Assembly (NCBI GenBank): GCA_016235815.1
Contig: JACRIM010000039.1
Span: 1 to 64,000, forward strand
DNA: 64,000 nt
Direction of reading: 5' to 3'
Source: Planctomycetota bacterium
GTDB taxonomy: Bacteria > Planctomycetota > Phycisphaerae > UBA1845 > UTPLA1
Shown: one piece after another, positions 8,256 through 16,406 of the stretch
Layout: the number at the start of each line of letters is the position of its first letter
Numbering within the stretch: position 1 is the first letter of the stretch
The notes under the pieces: generated by a model
Told to the model about the DNA's origin: nothing
Databases searched by the model: none
What the model saw: only the letters and a program-made list of their open reading frames with translations
Position numbers and translations under genes: made by a program

Positions 8256-9086
8256 ATGACCGATTCCGCCCCACAATCTCCCCTCCCCGCGCTTTCGTCG
8301 CTCCCGCCGGACGAGTTGCGCCGATACGCAACCGAGCTTGGGCTGGAATTACATGAAGACTATGCGCCCGCCAAGGTTCTGGAGGCCGTTCGGGCGAGAC
8401 AAGAACTCCTGCTCGAACTCGACCGCGACGCCATGCTCGACATCGTCGTCTGGGCGCGGCAGCCGGTACGAAAGTCCGCCAGCAAGGAGTCGCTCGCCAA
8501 GGTGATCGCAGGCGTCCAACTCGCGAACTATGACAGCCTTTCGACGCGCGGGCTTTTTGCACTCGCGCGATTGCGCGGGCTGGAGGCCAAGCCCGGCGAC
8601 GGCGCGAATGATCTTATTGACCGCCTTCGGGAACACGACGGCTTCTGGACCACGGTGCGCCGCAAACGCCGCGCGATGGTCGGATCATTGCTGACCAAGT
8701 TGATCGATGGAAAGCAACCGCAAGGCGACAACGAGTATCAGTTCCTTCCCGAGGAGGACGGCGTGGCGGCCGAACGGCGCACGCTGAAAGATGCGGTGGT
8801 CGAACGCGGCATTGTCGGCGGCATCGCCCAGAAACTTCGCGGCGCGGCCGATGACTACATCAAAATAAAGCTCGACGAGATCGAGGCGCGCATCGACGCC
8901 AAGCTCGATCAGATTGATCGTCGCCTGGGTGAGTGGCGCGATCGCGAAGTGGCGAATCGACTGCGCATCCTGCGGCTCACGCTGATGTTCACCGTGCTTG
9001 TCGCGCTGATGAGTCTTGGGTATAATTACGTGAAAACACGGGTGGCCGAGATGCCGGGCGCATCGACAACGTCGAACCAGCCGTGA
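8256..9086 (+). CDS. Tail-anchored membrane protein, unknown function
   Basis: I do not recognise a family for this 276-residue protein. The first 130 residues are helical and charged. They contain two similar segments (LPPDELRRYATELGLELHED... and STRGLFALARLRGLEAKPGD...) that resemble SAP-like or Rho-N-like helix-extended-helix units. A coiled coil (KLDEIEARIDAKLDQIDRRLGEW) follows at about 205-230, then one membrane helix near 238-258 and a short tail. The Clp N-domain gene starts 15 bases after it on the same strand, so the two are probably co-transcribed. Confidence 0.6.
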   Translation: MTDSAPQSPLPALSSLPPDELRRYATELGLELHEDYAPAKVLEAVRARQELLLELDRDAMLDIVVWARQPVRKSASKESLAKVIAGVQLANYDSLSTRGLFALARLRGLEAKPGDGANDLIDRLREHDGFWTTVRRKRRAMVGSLLTKLIDGKQPQGDNEYQFLPEEDGVAAERRTLKDAVVERGIVGGIAQKLRGAADDYIKIKLDEIEARIDAKLDQIDRRLGEWRDREVANRLRILRLTLMFTVLVALMSLGYNYVKTRVAEMPGASTTSNQP

Positions 9087-9101
9087 TCGACGGGGCGATA
9101 A

Positions 9102-9575
9102 ATGTTTGAGAAGCTCACGCCAAGAATGGATCGCGTCCTGAAGATGTCGCAGCAGGTGGCGCGCGACTACGAGCAGGACTACGTCGGCACCGAGCATCTG
9201 CTTCTCGCCATCATTCAGGAAGGCACCGGCGTCGGCTCATCCATTCTGGCGGACAACGACATTACCCTCGCCAGGGCCAAGGCCGCTGTTGACAAACTCA
9301 TCAAGAAAAGCCTTGAAGACACGTGGGTCTTCGGGCGCCTCCCCGGCACACCGCACTTCCGCAATGTCATGGCGGTCGCGATCGAGGAGGCACGCCAGTT
9401 GGAGAGCAAGGTCGTCTGCACCGAGCATCTGCTGCTGGCGCTCGCCAAGGAGGACGGCAGCGTGGCACAGGCCGCGCTGCACGAGCTGGGCGTGAAATCG
9501 GGCACCATACGAGCTGCCATCACCCGCCGGCTGGAAGACCCCGCCAGTGCCACGTCGCCGGATTGTGCGGACTAG
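9102..9575 (+). CDS. Standalone Clp N-terminal (repeat) domain protein
   Basis: This 157-residue protein consists of the double helical repeat found at the N terminus of ClpA/ClpC/ClpB. The first copy is MFEKLTPRMDRVLKMSQQVA...VGTEHLLLAIIQEG and the second is MAVAIEEARQL...CTEHLLLALAKEDGS. No AAA+ module follows. In Clp ATPases this domain binds substrates and adaptors such as MecA and McsB, and in ClpC it also binds phosphoarginine. A free copy could act as an adaptor or decoy. The linker between repeats contains WVFGRLPGTPHF, longer than in ClpC. It probably shares a transcript with the upstream tail-anchored protein. Confidence 0.8.
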   Translation: MFEKLTPRMDRVLKMSQQVARDYEQDYVGTEHLLLAIIQEGTGVGSSILADNDITLARAKAAVDKLIKKSLEDTWVFGRLPGTPHFRNVMAVAIEEARQLESKVVCTEHLLLALAKEDGSVAQAALHELGVKSGTIRAAITRRLEDPASATSPDCAD

Positions 9576-9873
9576 CGTTCGGCGGCTTTCGTACCTCGAC
9601 GGGCAAGAATCAAGCAGTCCCCTCCCCTGGCTGGCGTCGAATCATGCCCTTTTGGCGCTACTGATATCAGCGTTGACCCAACTTCCTGATGCTGGCATGG
9701 CCTCTTCACAGTCCGCCTCTCGACGAATTCTTGCAATCGTTGCAATTGCGACCTAACGCAGGAATCAACCGGCTAACCCCTACGCGCTGGTCCTGGATCG
9801 CAGAATCGGCCGATCTACAGGCGACATCAGGATTTACCCTGATGCCGAGGTCACCGTTGTTCGAGGTTTTGAC

Positions 9874-10272
9874 ATGCCCAGATACATTTCGCCGAACCCC
9901 TCGCCGTTTTGGAAGCGAATCCAATTCGCTGGTCGCCTTATGTGCGCCCTCTTCGGAGGTGTCGTGTTCGCCATCGTTGCATGGGAGCCGACGACTCCCT
10001 CGAAGGAAGGCGACGCGACGGCAATCGATGCCAACGCAAATCCCTTCGGTTCGAACGACCAGACAATTGGGCGCGATGCAAATGGCGCACCTTCCGATGA
10101 TTGGAAACCGGCACTCAACCCATCGCGCAAGAAACAGGAACCGTTCGCCTGGAACGCCACACACGACACGCCGACCGGCGATTTCCATGCAGGCTCTCCA
10201 CTGGCCACGTCAATCGCCGACGATGACGGTACACCGACCGTGATGCCGCATTCACGCGGCCCGCCTCCATAA
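9874..10272 (+). CDS. Small single-pass membrane protein, unknown
   Basis: This 132-residue frame has one membrane segment near residues 17-38 (FAGRLMCALFGGVVFAIVAW). A hydrophilic, proline- and aspartate-rich tail of low complexity follows. No domain is recognised. The frame ends 28 bases before a good intrinsic terminator at 10300, which supports it being the transcribed strand. Competing open frames on both strands overlap it, so confidence is limited. Confidence 0.45.
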   Translation: MPRYISPNPSPFWKRIQFAGRLMCALFGGVVFAIVAWEPTTPSKEGDATAIDANANPFGSNDQTIGRDANGAPSDDWKPALNPSRKKQEPFAWNATHDTPTGDFHAGSPLATSIADDDGTPTVMPHSRGPPP

Positions 10273-10299
10273 CGCTTGATGGATGATCCCTCCGTCATA

Positions 10300-10328
10300 C
10301 CCCGTCCATTTCAGGGCGGGGTTTTTCT
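10300..10328 (+). terminator. Rho-independent terminator
   Basis: An 8-bp stem forms between CCCCGTCC (10300-10307) and GGGCGGGG (10314-10321) with one G-T pair and a six-base loop. It runs directly into TTTTTCTT. It closes the rightward transcript that ends with the small membrane protein. Confidence 0.8.
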
Positions 10329-10384
10329 TGCGCCAGAATTTCCTTCAACGATTTGATCAAACTCGAAGAACTGAAAGGCGACCG

Positions 10385-10990
10385 TCAAAGCGGCCTCGCC
10401 GCTTCGGCGCGGCGAAGGTTGAGAATCAATTCCACTTCGCCGACCGGCTGCTCCATCTGCCGGGCGATCTCGAGGGTGGTCATGCCTTTTTCGGAAAGTT
10501 CGTAGATGCGGGCTTTTCGCGATTCCTCCCGAGACAACGGTGGCGGAGACATCACGGTCGGCTCGCCGGATCGCGCCGCCTGCACCAGTGCCCGCAACGC
10601 GAAGATACGCTGATCCGCATCCCGAATGGACTCCTGAAGCTGGGCATGCTTCTGATCAAGTTGGGTGTTGAGCCTCGTCGACAGCGTTTCTAATTCCAAC
10701 AGCAGCCGCTCCATATCGTCGCGAATCTGCCCCGTCTCGCGATTGGCCGAATCGATCTCCCGTCGATACTGGGTCGGCGATCCATCCAATGGGCGTGACC
10801 GCCAGCGGGCAACGACAATGGCAAGCCCGACGAACCCCAGCAATGCCAAAACGGCCCATTGCTGCGGCGAGGGAGTGATGCTTTCGGCCAATAGGTGCGT
10901 CACGGCAAGTCCAGTCGTTTCTGGTCTGGTCGAAACCGTACAAGAGCCGGCCTGTAATGACAAGTAAAAACCAATACGGTCCGGCCGCAC
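10385..10990 (-). CDS. Membrane-anchored coiled-coil protein with C-terminal helix-turn-helix-like segment
   Basis: The open frame gives 201 residues. A membrane segment lies near 44-62 (WAVLALLGFVGLAIVVARW), then a long coiled coil (about 75-125). The C terminus, RIYELSEKGMTTLEIARQMEQPVGEVELILNLRRA, reads as a helix-turn-helix. This layout resembles DUF6115/DUF2802-type proteins, whose role is unclear. The N terminus is uncertain: the ATG at 10990 has no clear ribosome-binding site, and a GTG about 29 codons in (VTHLLAESITPS...) would place the membrane helix near the start. Confidence 0.6.
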   Translation of the reverse strand: MRPDRIGFYLSLQAGSCTVSTRPETTGLAVTHLLAESITPSPQQWAVLALLGFVGLAIVVARWRSRPLDGSPTQYRREIDSANRETGQIRDDMERLLLELETLSTRLNTQLDQKHAQLQESIRDADQRIFALRALVQAARSGEPTVMSPPPLSREESRKARIYELSEKGMTTLEIARQMEQPVGEVELILNLRRAEAARPL

Positions 10991-11066
10991 GGTTGCCGCG
11001 TAGGCTGCCGAATCCTATCATCCGGGCATCGAATCAACCTGAGAGCATCAGAGAAAGGGTGAGCCA

Positions 11067-11555
11067 ATGTCCATCTCCGTCAAAATGGCCGAACAACTCA
11101 ATCAACAAGTCGCCAATGAGTTCAACGCGGCTTACAAGTACCGGGCCATGTCGTTTTGCTTCGCCGACATGGGACTGAAGATCTTCGCCAAGCGTTTCGA
11201 GCAGCAGGCCGATGAGGAACGCGGCCACGCCATGAAGATCGCCAAGTACATACAAGACGTCAACGCCAAGGTCGAGCTTCAAGCCGTCGCGAAACCCAAG
11301 CACGATTACAAGTCGGCGAAGGAAATCGTCGAGGCTGCCCTTAAAAGCGAGGAAACCGTCACCAGCCAGATCAACGCGCTCGTGGCACTGGCGGCTCAGG
11401 AAAACGACTACGCCACGCGGAACTTCCTCGAATGGTTCGTCGAGGAACAGGTCGAAGAGGTCGCCTCCATGCGCGAATTGCTCCAGTGGGTGACGATGGC
11501 CGGCGAGAATAATCTCTTCCAACTGGAGAATCGCATCGCCCAGTCGATGTCGTAA
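11067..11555 (+). CDS. Non-haem ferritin
   Basis: This 162-residue four-helix ferritin has the ferroxidase-centre pattern of bacterial FtnA. Helix A has NEFNAAYKY, helix B has FEQQADEERGHAMKIAKYI, and helix C/D has EENDYATRNFLEWFVEEQVEE (the last residue block carries the third iron site). It should oxidise and store ferric iron in a 24-subunit shell in the cytoplasm. A strong purine-rich site (AAAGGGTGAG) precedes the ATG. Its stop codon is only 5 bases before the probable start of selD, so the two may be co-transcribed. Confidence 0.9.
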   Translation: MSISVKMAEQLNQQVANEFNAAYKYRAMSFCFADMGLKIFAKRFEQQADEERGHAMKIAKYIQDVNAKVELQAVAKPKHDYKSAKEIVEAALKSEETVTSQINALVALAAQENDYATRNFLEWFVEEQVEEVASMRELLQWVTMAGENNLFQLENRIAQSMS

Positions 11556-11560
11556 CCCGG

Positions 11561-12607
11561 ATGACACCCGGCCGAAAAATCCGCCTGACGGCATACGCCA
11601 ACTGCGCCGGTTGAGCCGGCAAGCTCCCTCGTGGAGCGTTGTCGCACGTGTTGCGCGATCTACCCGCTTTTTCCGATCCCAATCTGCTTGTCGGGGCTGA
11701 TCATTTCTCCGACGCAGGCGTGTACAAGCTGCGCGATGACCTCGCCATCGTGCAGACCACCGACTTCTTTCCCCCTCTTGTTGACGACCCATTCACCTTC
11801 GGCCAGATCGCCGCGGCGAACAGCCTGTCCGATTGTTACGCAATGGGGGCGACGCCCAAGACGTGTCTGAACATTGTCGCCTTCCCAGACAAAGACCTTC
11901 CCATCGAGATCCTAGGGGACATCCTCGCCGGCGGGGCGAACAAGATTATCGAGGCCGGTGCGGTGATCCTCGGCGGCCACTCCGTCCGGGACGCTGAGAT
12001 CAAGTACGGCCTCGCGGTCACGGGCGTCGTTCATCCCGATCATTTCTTCAGCAACGATCGTGCCAGGCCCGGCGACCGTCTCCTGCTCACCAAGCCAATC
12101 GGTTCGGGCATCATGGCCAGCGCCGCCAAGAACGAGAAGATCTCGGAATCCGTCTTCGCAGAAGCAGTAGCCGTAATGACTCAACTAAACGCTGGGGCGG
12201 CCGCTCTGGCCCGGGCTGCCGGCGCCCACGCCGTAACCGACATTACAGGTTTCGGGCTGGTTGGACACGCGTTTCAGATGGCGGACGCATCCGGCGTCTC
12301 ATTTGAAATCCGGGCATCGTCTGTACCGCTCATCGGGCCGACGCGCGAATTGGCTGATCAGGGAATCGTTACTCGTGCGTGGAAGAGCACGGTCGAGAGC
12401 ATCGGATCGGCCTTCCGGGCCGATGGAGTGGACGAGACACTTATGAAAATCCTTGCGGATGCTCAGACCTCCGGTGGATTACTCATCGCCGTTGCCGCGG
12501 ATCATGTCGATTTGGCACGATGCGAAGCGAAGGCCCAGGGTGTAACCGTATGGGAAATCGGGCAGGTTCTCCCAAGGTCCGACGTCACATTACGACTTGC
12601 GCCGTAA
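11561..12607 (+). CDS. selD: Selenide, water dikinase, probable selenoprotein (in-frame UGA)
   Basis: SelD makes selenophosphate from selenide and ATP for selenocysteine synthesis. The standard-code open frame starts only at about 11639 and lacks the catalytic N terminus. Reading upstream in frame gives an ATG at 11561 and YANCAG-TGA-AGKL, with TGA at 11612-11614. The family motif has Cys or Sec at that site, followed by a catalytic Lys three residues later, as here (U18, K21). With Sec read through, the protein has 348 residues, the normal length. The remaining motifs are intact: the ADHFSDAGVY segment, TTDFFPPLVDDP, NSLSDCYAMGA, GGHSVRD and TDITGFGLVGH. A SECIS-like hairpin follows the TGA. 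Start context is weak (ACCCGG, 5 bases from the ATG). Confidence 0.9.
11615..11645 (+). promoter_or_regulatory. Putative bacterial SECIS hairpin of selD
   Basis: Right after the TGA the mRNA can fold into an imperfect stem. GCTCC (11623-11627) pairs perfectly with GGAGC (11633-11637) around the loop CTCGT. After one bulged G, CGGCAA pairs with TTGTCG below it (11617-11622 with 11639-11644). A G lies in the apical loop. The loop begins 13 bases after the UGA, slightly closer than the commonly quoted distance. SelB binding is inferred from position and shape only. Confidence 0.55.
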
Positions 12608-12611
12608 CCAC

Positions 12612-13067
12612 TTAACGCGCACGCCCACCACGCTCCATTTTCACAACGATCCTTTCCCGCCGGCCCGGCTTGCGAGAGTCGAGCAGTCGCATCGCCTTCT
12701 TCAGATTATCCACTTTGAAGATGCCGATCGTTCGCCCCCCCGCCGACCCGCTGGTGACATAGGCGTACTTGATGCTGATGTGATTGCCATTGAGCCGGGC
12801 GCAGACGTCCGCCATCGAGCCGGGGCGGTTCGGCATTTCCACGACCAGCACCTCGGTTTCGGTCATCGGCAGATTGAGCGACGCCAGGACCATCCGTGTC
12901 TTTGGCACATCCTCGGCGACGATCCGGAACACGCCGTGTTCCACGGAGTCCATCAGCGTCAGGGCCGACAGGTTGATCTTTCGATCGGCCAGGGCGTCAC
13001 ACACCGTGGTGAGAATGCCCGGCTTGTTCACAAGAAAAATCGAAAACTGGGTCGCCGTTTTCAGCAT
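12612..13067 (-). CDS. Tandem ACT-domain protein
   Basis: This 151-residue protein has two ACT domains back to back. The first begins FSIFLVNKPGILTTVCDALADRKINLSALTLMD, and the second VLVVEMPNRPGSMADVCARLNGNHISIKYAYV. Both keep the NxPG loop that binds small ligands, often amino acids. There is no catalytic domain, so it is probably a ligand-sensing regulator. GAGGAG lies 7 bases upstream of the ATG. It converges on selD, with only four bases between the two stop codons. Confidence 0.8.
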   Translation of the reverse strand: MLKTATQFSIFLVNKPGILTTVCDALADRKINLSALTLMDSVEHGVFRIVAEDVPKTRMVLASLNLPMTETEVLVVEMPNRPGSMADVCARLNGNHISIKYAYVTSGSAGGRTIGIFKVDNLKKAMRLLDSRKPGRRERIVVKMERGGRAR

Positions 13068-13200
13068 GGTTGGCTCCTCGGAAAAAAGATGGGCGAAAAA
13101 GTCGGCTCAACGAGTTGAACCGCCGCCGCGCCGTGATAGTATAGAGTCTGTCAGCCGCGCCAAGTTCGCCGCACATGACGCGCAGGACACGGAGGTCCTC

Positions 13201-14193
13201 ATGTCACCAGTTCGCCTTGCATTTATTGGTTCCGCGAAGGAAGTCTCTCCGTGGTTGTTCCACGCCGTTTCGCGCGTGGCCTGCCTTGAGGCCGTCTGCG
13301 GGCCGTACGCCGAATCCGATTCCGCCACTCACCGCGCTCGCTGGTCCTTTTCCGATTTGCCGGCCATGCTCCGTGAAACGGAACCCGACGGCGTCATCAT
13401 CGCCGGCCCCGTGTCGCGCCGCGCAAGCGTCGTGAAAGAGTGCCTTGCAGCGCGAACCGCCGTGCTGGTCCTTGGCAATCCCGGCGCCCCGCGCGAGTTG
13501 ACGCGCATCCGATCGCTGGCCCACCTGGTTACGCGGCCGGTGCTGATCGCTACCCCCGCCCATCACAGTCCGGCGATGCAACTGGCACGACGACTCATCG
13601 ATTCTGAAAAGATCGCCCGGCCGATTTCGATGCAGCTCGTGTCCACGTGGCGGCGTTCGGTGAATGCCGCGGGTGATTCCGCCATCATTCATCCAGACCA
13701 GGTCTTCGAGGGCGTCGATCTCGTACGGCTGCTCCTCGGCCCCCTGACGCGCATCCACGGCATCATGCACGGCGACGGTGTCATGCTTTCAGTCGGCGTC
13801 ACCGATGAGCACGTGCCGGTCTCACTCGCATTTCACTCCGGCGGCCCGGTGGAATCGCTCGGCTTGGACATCGAGATTCGTGCGGCGGATGGCGCGTGCC
13901 TGCGAATTTCCCGTGACGGGCGGCTCTATTGCGGCAACGGCACGCGCGTCGATGCTGCGCATGCCCCGAGCCTCGTTGCGTCTGATCCGGTGATCGAGCT
14001 AGGCTACGACGCGATGGTCAAGTCGTTTGTGCATTACATCACCACGAGTGCGACGGGGCTGCTCGGCCACGCTGACGAATCCACAATCGCTGCGGACGCA
14101 CTGCTCCGGCCGGGCAGACCACGGTCGCTCCGGCGCATTCATCGGCAAAGCAACGCCGCCGACGGGCGAACCGCATCCGCCTCGTTTTCATAA
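13201..14193 (+). CDS. Gfo/Idh/MocA-like oxidoreductase, divergent
   Basis: The start at 13201 is chosen because GGAGG lies 6 bases before the ATG and the protein then opens with a Rossmann strand (VRLAFIGSAKEVSPW). The 330 residues follow the Gfo/Idh/MocA layout. The N-terminal nucleotide-binding half includes EPDGVIIAGP and VVKECLAARTAVLVLGNPGAP, with CLAARTAVLV in the place of the usual CLEAGKHVLVEKP. A C-terminal alpha/beta half follows. The usual EKP lysine is replaced (GNPGAP), so dehydrogenase activity is uncertain. The last 30 residues are Arg-rich and unlike the family end; a late frameshift is possible but cannot be decided here. Confidence 0.6.
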   Translation: MSPVRLAFIGSAKEVSPWLFHAVSRVACLEAVCGPYAESDSATHRARWSFSDLPAMLRETEPDGVIIAGPVSRRASVVKECLAARTAVLVLGNPGAPRELTRIRSLAHLVTRPVLIATPAHHSPAMQLARRLIDSEKIARPISMQLVSTWRRSVNAAGDSAIIHPDQVFEGVDLVRLLLGPLTRIHGIMHGDGVMLSVGVTDEHVPVSLAFHSGGPVESLGLDIEIRAADGACLRISRDGRLYCGNGTRVDAAHAPSLVASDPVIELGYDAMVKSFVHYITTSATGLLGHADESTIAADALLRPGRPRSLRRIHRQSNAADGRTASASFS

Positions 14194-14585
14194 GTGAAGT
14201 TGAAACAATGGCATGCACCGCGCTGCGATGAATTGCCCGCCGCGTCCGATTGGCAGGACCTTCACAAACTTTGCTCTGGTGCCCTTCACACACTCTCCGG
14301 TCGTCTCATACAACCTTCCCTGCACTCAGATCAATTGTCCGCAATGGTCGGCAAACGGCATGAAATTGGCCGAATGATCTCCCGCGACCCTCCGCCACCA
14401 GCACAGACCCATTGGTTGTTCGCTTGCCTCGCCCGCCCCAAGCATCGGTCGTTACTCCTTCTGTATCAGACGCTTATGCTCAATTGACGGAAACTCAGTT
14501 GGTCCTTCCTACTCGATTGGCTCAAAGCATTACAGGGTTGGTGAGAATGCCACAAACAGATTTGAAAATATTTTCTCTTTTTGCC
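14194..14585. other. Intergenic stretch, no gene seen
   Basis: Short open frames exist but none has a recognisable start, domain or codon pattern. Composition shifts from GC-rich to AT-rich through this stretch, marking the left edge of the AT-rich islet that ends near 16350. Confidence 0.5.
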
Positions 14586-14612
14586 TTGATAAAATATGCA
14601 CGGTTGTATAAT
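14586..14612 (+). promoter_or_regulatory. Possible sigma-70-like promoter
   Basis: A perfect TATAAT lies at 14607-14612. TTGATA (14586-14591) is 15 bases upstream and TTGCCT (14581-14586) is 20 bases upstream; neither spacing is ideal. It would drive the two exported-protein genes that follow. Confidence 0.4.
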
Positions 14613-14654
14613 CAGTTACGGTTACGGTTACGGTTGTATGTGCTAAGTAACTGA
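14613..14654. repeat. Hexamer repeat (GTTACG)x3 within an imperfect inverted repeat
   Basis: Three tandem GTTACG units occupy 14615-14632. CAGTTAC at 14613-14619 and GTAACTG at 14647-14653 form inverted arms around them. The nonamer CGGTTGTAT occurs on each side (14601 and 14631). The array begins about where transcription from the TATAAT box would start. Confidence 0.7.
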
Positions 14655-14747
14655 TATTGCTTTCGAGGTGGTTGGGGTTCCAGCCCGATCCGCGACATAC
14701 CGCGATGCGTGTTCGTGACTCGGTCGAAATTAAGAAGGGAAAACCCC

Positions 14748-15380
14748 ATGAAACGGAACAGAGTTTCTTACGGATTGATTGTGATACTCGTTTCTCTAGT
14801 GCCGGTGGTGGCTGAAGAGTACGGAGAGCCTGGCGAAGCATTCGATCAAGCCTTTGCCGCGTACAAGTCTGAGCTGAATGCCAGACTTGCCTGGAGCGAG
14901 CAGGCTATTGAGGCTCACTCAGAGGCCGTTGCCGACGCATTCGCGGTGGAAAACGGCAATGCTCTGGTAGCGTGTGCTGCTGGGGTTATTGTTTGGAACA
15001 GTTCGCTGGGGCATGTGGAATTGTGGCTCGACGATGAAGAGCAGGTAATCTCACGAGGAGTGGATAGTCTAGGCCGGCTGTCGTTTTCAAATTCCAACGT
15101 TGCAGGATCGTTGGACACGGTCGCCGATGACCACGTTTGGCTTGAACTTGAGTATGAAGGTACAGCCCATCTCTGGATTGGCACGATTGAGAGAAATCAA
15201 GCAACCAATATTATTGTCTCAGTTCCCGTTGATCAGAACACGACTGCGTGCGTTTGCGTTGGCAGCCTTAATGTCTGCCCGAATGGTCGTATCGCGTGCC
15301 GAACCGAGGCAACATGCCAATACACCAAGCCAGACGGAACGCATGATAGCGTTTGCAAGTTTAAGCTCGTCCCCGCCTGA
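14748..15380 (+). CDS. Exported protein, cysteine-rich C terminus, unknown
   Basis: From the ATG at 14748, preceded by AAGAAGGG, the product has 210 residues. It has a signal peptide (KRNRVSYGLIVILVSLVPVVAEE). The mature part starts with an acidic helical stretch and continues as beta-rich sequence. It ends with a cysteine-rich segment (ACVCVGSLNVCPNGRIACRTEATCQYTKPDG...C) that probably forms disulphides outside the cytoplasm. No family is recognised. It lies 6 bases before the next gene, so the pair is an operon. Base composition is more AT-rich than the surrounding genes. Confidence 0.6.
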   Translation: MKRNRVSYGLIVILVSLVPVVAEEYGEPGEAFDQAFAAYKSELNARLAWSEQAIEAHSEAVADAFAVENGNALVACAAGVIVWNSSLGHVELWLDDEEQVISRGVDSLGRLSFSNSNVAGSLDTVADDHVWLELEYEGTAHLWIGTIERNQATNIIVSVPVDQNTTACVCVGSLNVCPNGRIACRTEATCQYTKPDGTHDSVCKFKLVPA

Positions 15381-15386
15381 ATTGAG

Positions 15387-16349
15387 GTGTCCGTCGTGTT
15401 GAACTTCCTGATAGCGGTGGTCGTGCTATTTGGCGGAAGCCACTTCGCAAGCATTGGTTTACCGGAGGCCGGATTCTGCCTTGACGGTAAGAACGAGTAT
15501 TACTCGCTGATCGCGATTCGAAAGAAGTCATGCGAGGCAACTCCTCTCCCAGAGCGAAAAAAAAAGGCTACCGTTCTTGCCGCCCGCGTACGGAAATACA
15601 TGGAGGGCTGCAAGTTTGCCTCGTTTACATTGCGCAACAATTACTTCTGGACTATCGAAGGGTCCAAAGAGTCCAGCCGACCCCTCCGTGAATGGGCGCT
15701 GCAAGAAGAGCACGTTGCCGACGTTTTCAGCACGCATTCGCAAGTGGCGGTGCATGTCCGAATCAACAGCAAGCCGCTGTATCACTACTTCCTTGGCCCG
15801 CGCGAAGCCCGTGAATTCAAATATCCTCGAAACGGCGTAAGCGGGCAAACAGCTACGTATAAGCCGGACGGGTATTTTCATCTGCGTGACGGGGTCGAGC
15901 CGCGACTTAATTTGGATTGCGGCATTGCCGCCTTTCTTACACCCTACGGAGGACCGCAAAGCACACTTGCCGAGCCATATGAAGCGAGTATGAAAATGAA
16001 TGGTGAGTGGCTCGGGACAGTGAAAGGGCCAAGGGGAGTACCATGTGACTTAGTGTGCGTCACTAGCAGTCCAAATGAGAATGATGGACAGTGGGATTAT
16101 TATCTGATTGGCGAACAAGGACTGATCATTCAAAAGTACAGGCTCTGTGCCTATACGGAATACGAAAAGTTCAATCGACTCGTATGGCGGGAATCTTACG
16201 AGAAGTTCTCGACCGCGCCGTTAGAGCCGAGCGATTTTGTCCCAGCGCCCGATTTGCTTGAACTCTCCAAGAACTGGAAAGACGTAAGCGAAAAGGTCAT
16301 AGCCGCTCAGGCTAAGGAAGCACGGGCTCAAGCAAAGCAGAGAGAATAG
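15387..16349 (+). CDS. Exported protein of unknown function
   Basis: This 320-residue protein appears to start at a GTG (15387), 6 bases after the previous stop. A hydrophobic signal (VLNFLIAVVVLFGGSHFASIG) is followed by a soluble domain rich in Tyr, Arg and Lys. The C-terminal tail is helical and charged (KVIAAQAKEARAQAKQRE). No motif or family is recognised. Composition matches the upstream partner, so both may have come together by transfer. Functional linkage is inferred only from the tight spacing. Confidence 0.6.
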   Translation: MSVVLNFLIAVVVLFGGSHFASIGLPEAGFCLDGKNEYYSLIAIRKKSCEATPLPERKKKATVLAARVRKYMEGCKFASFTLRNNYFWTIEGSKESSRPLREWALQEEHVADVFSTHSQVAVHVRINSKPLYHYFLGPREAREFKYPRNGVSGQTATYKPDGYFHLRDGVEPRLNLDCGIAAFLTPYGGPQSTLAEPYEASMKMNGEWLGTVKGPRGVPCDLVCVTSSPNENDGQWDYYLIGEQGLIIQKYRLCAYTEYEKFNRLVWRESYEKFSTAPLEPSDFVPAPDLLELSKNWKDVSEKVIAAQAKEARAQAKQRE

Positions 16350-16406
16350 ACCGCCGACTTTAGCTTCTATCTTAATTCGGGTATGCCCGTCGAGGCTGGG
16401 CGGTAC

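Noticed and set aside
9689-10243. 184-residue frame overlapping the small membrane protein, and a 160-residue frame on the other strand
   Set aside because: Neither has a membrane signal, domain or ribosome-binding site. The frame at 9874 is better placed before a terminator.
14088-14193. Frameshift at the 3' end of the Gfo/Idh-like gene
   Set aside because: The Arg-rich tail looks odd, and other frames read equally plausible family ends, but nothing in the sequence decides between them.
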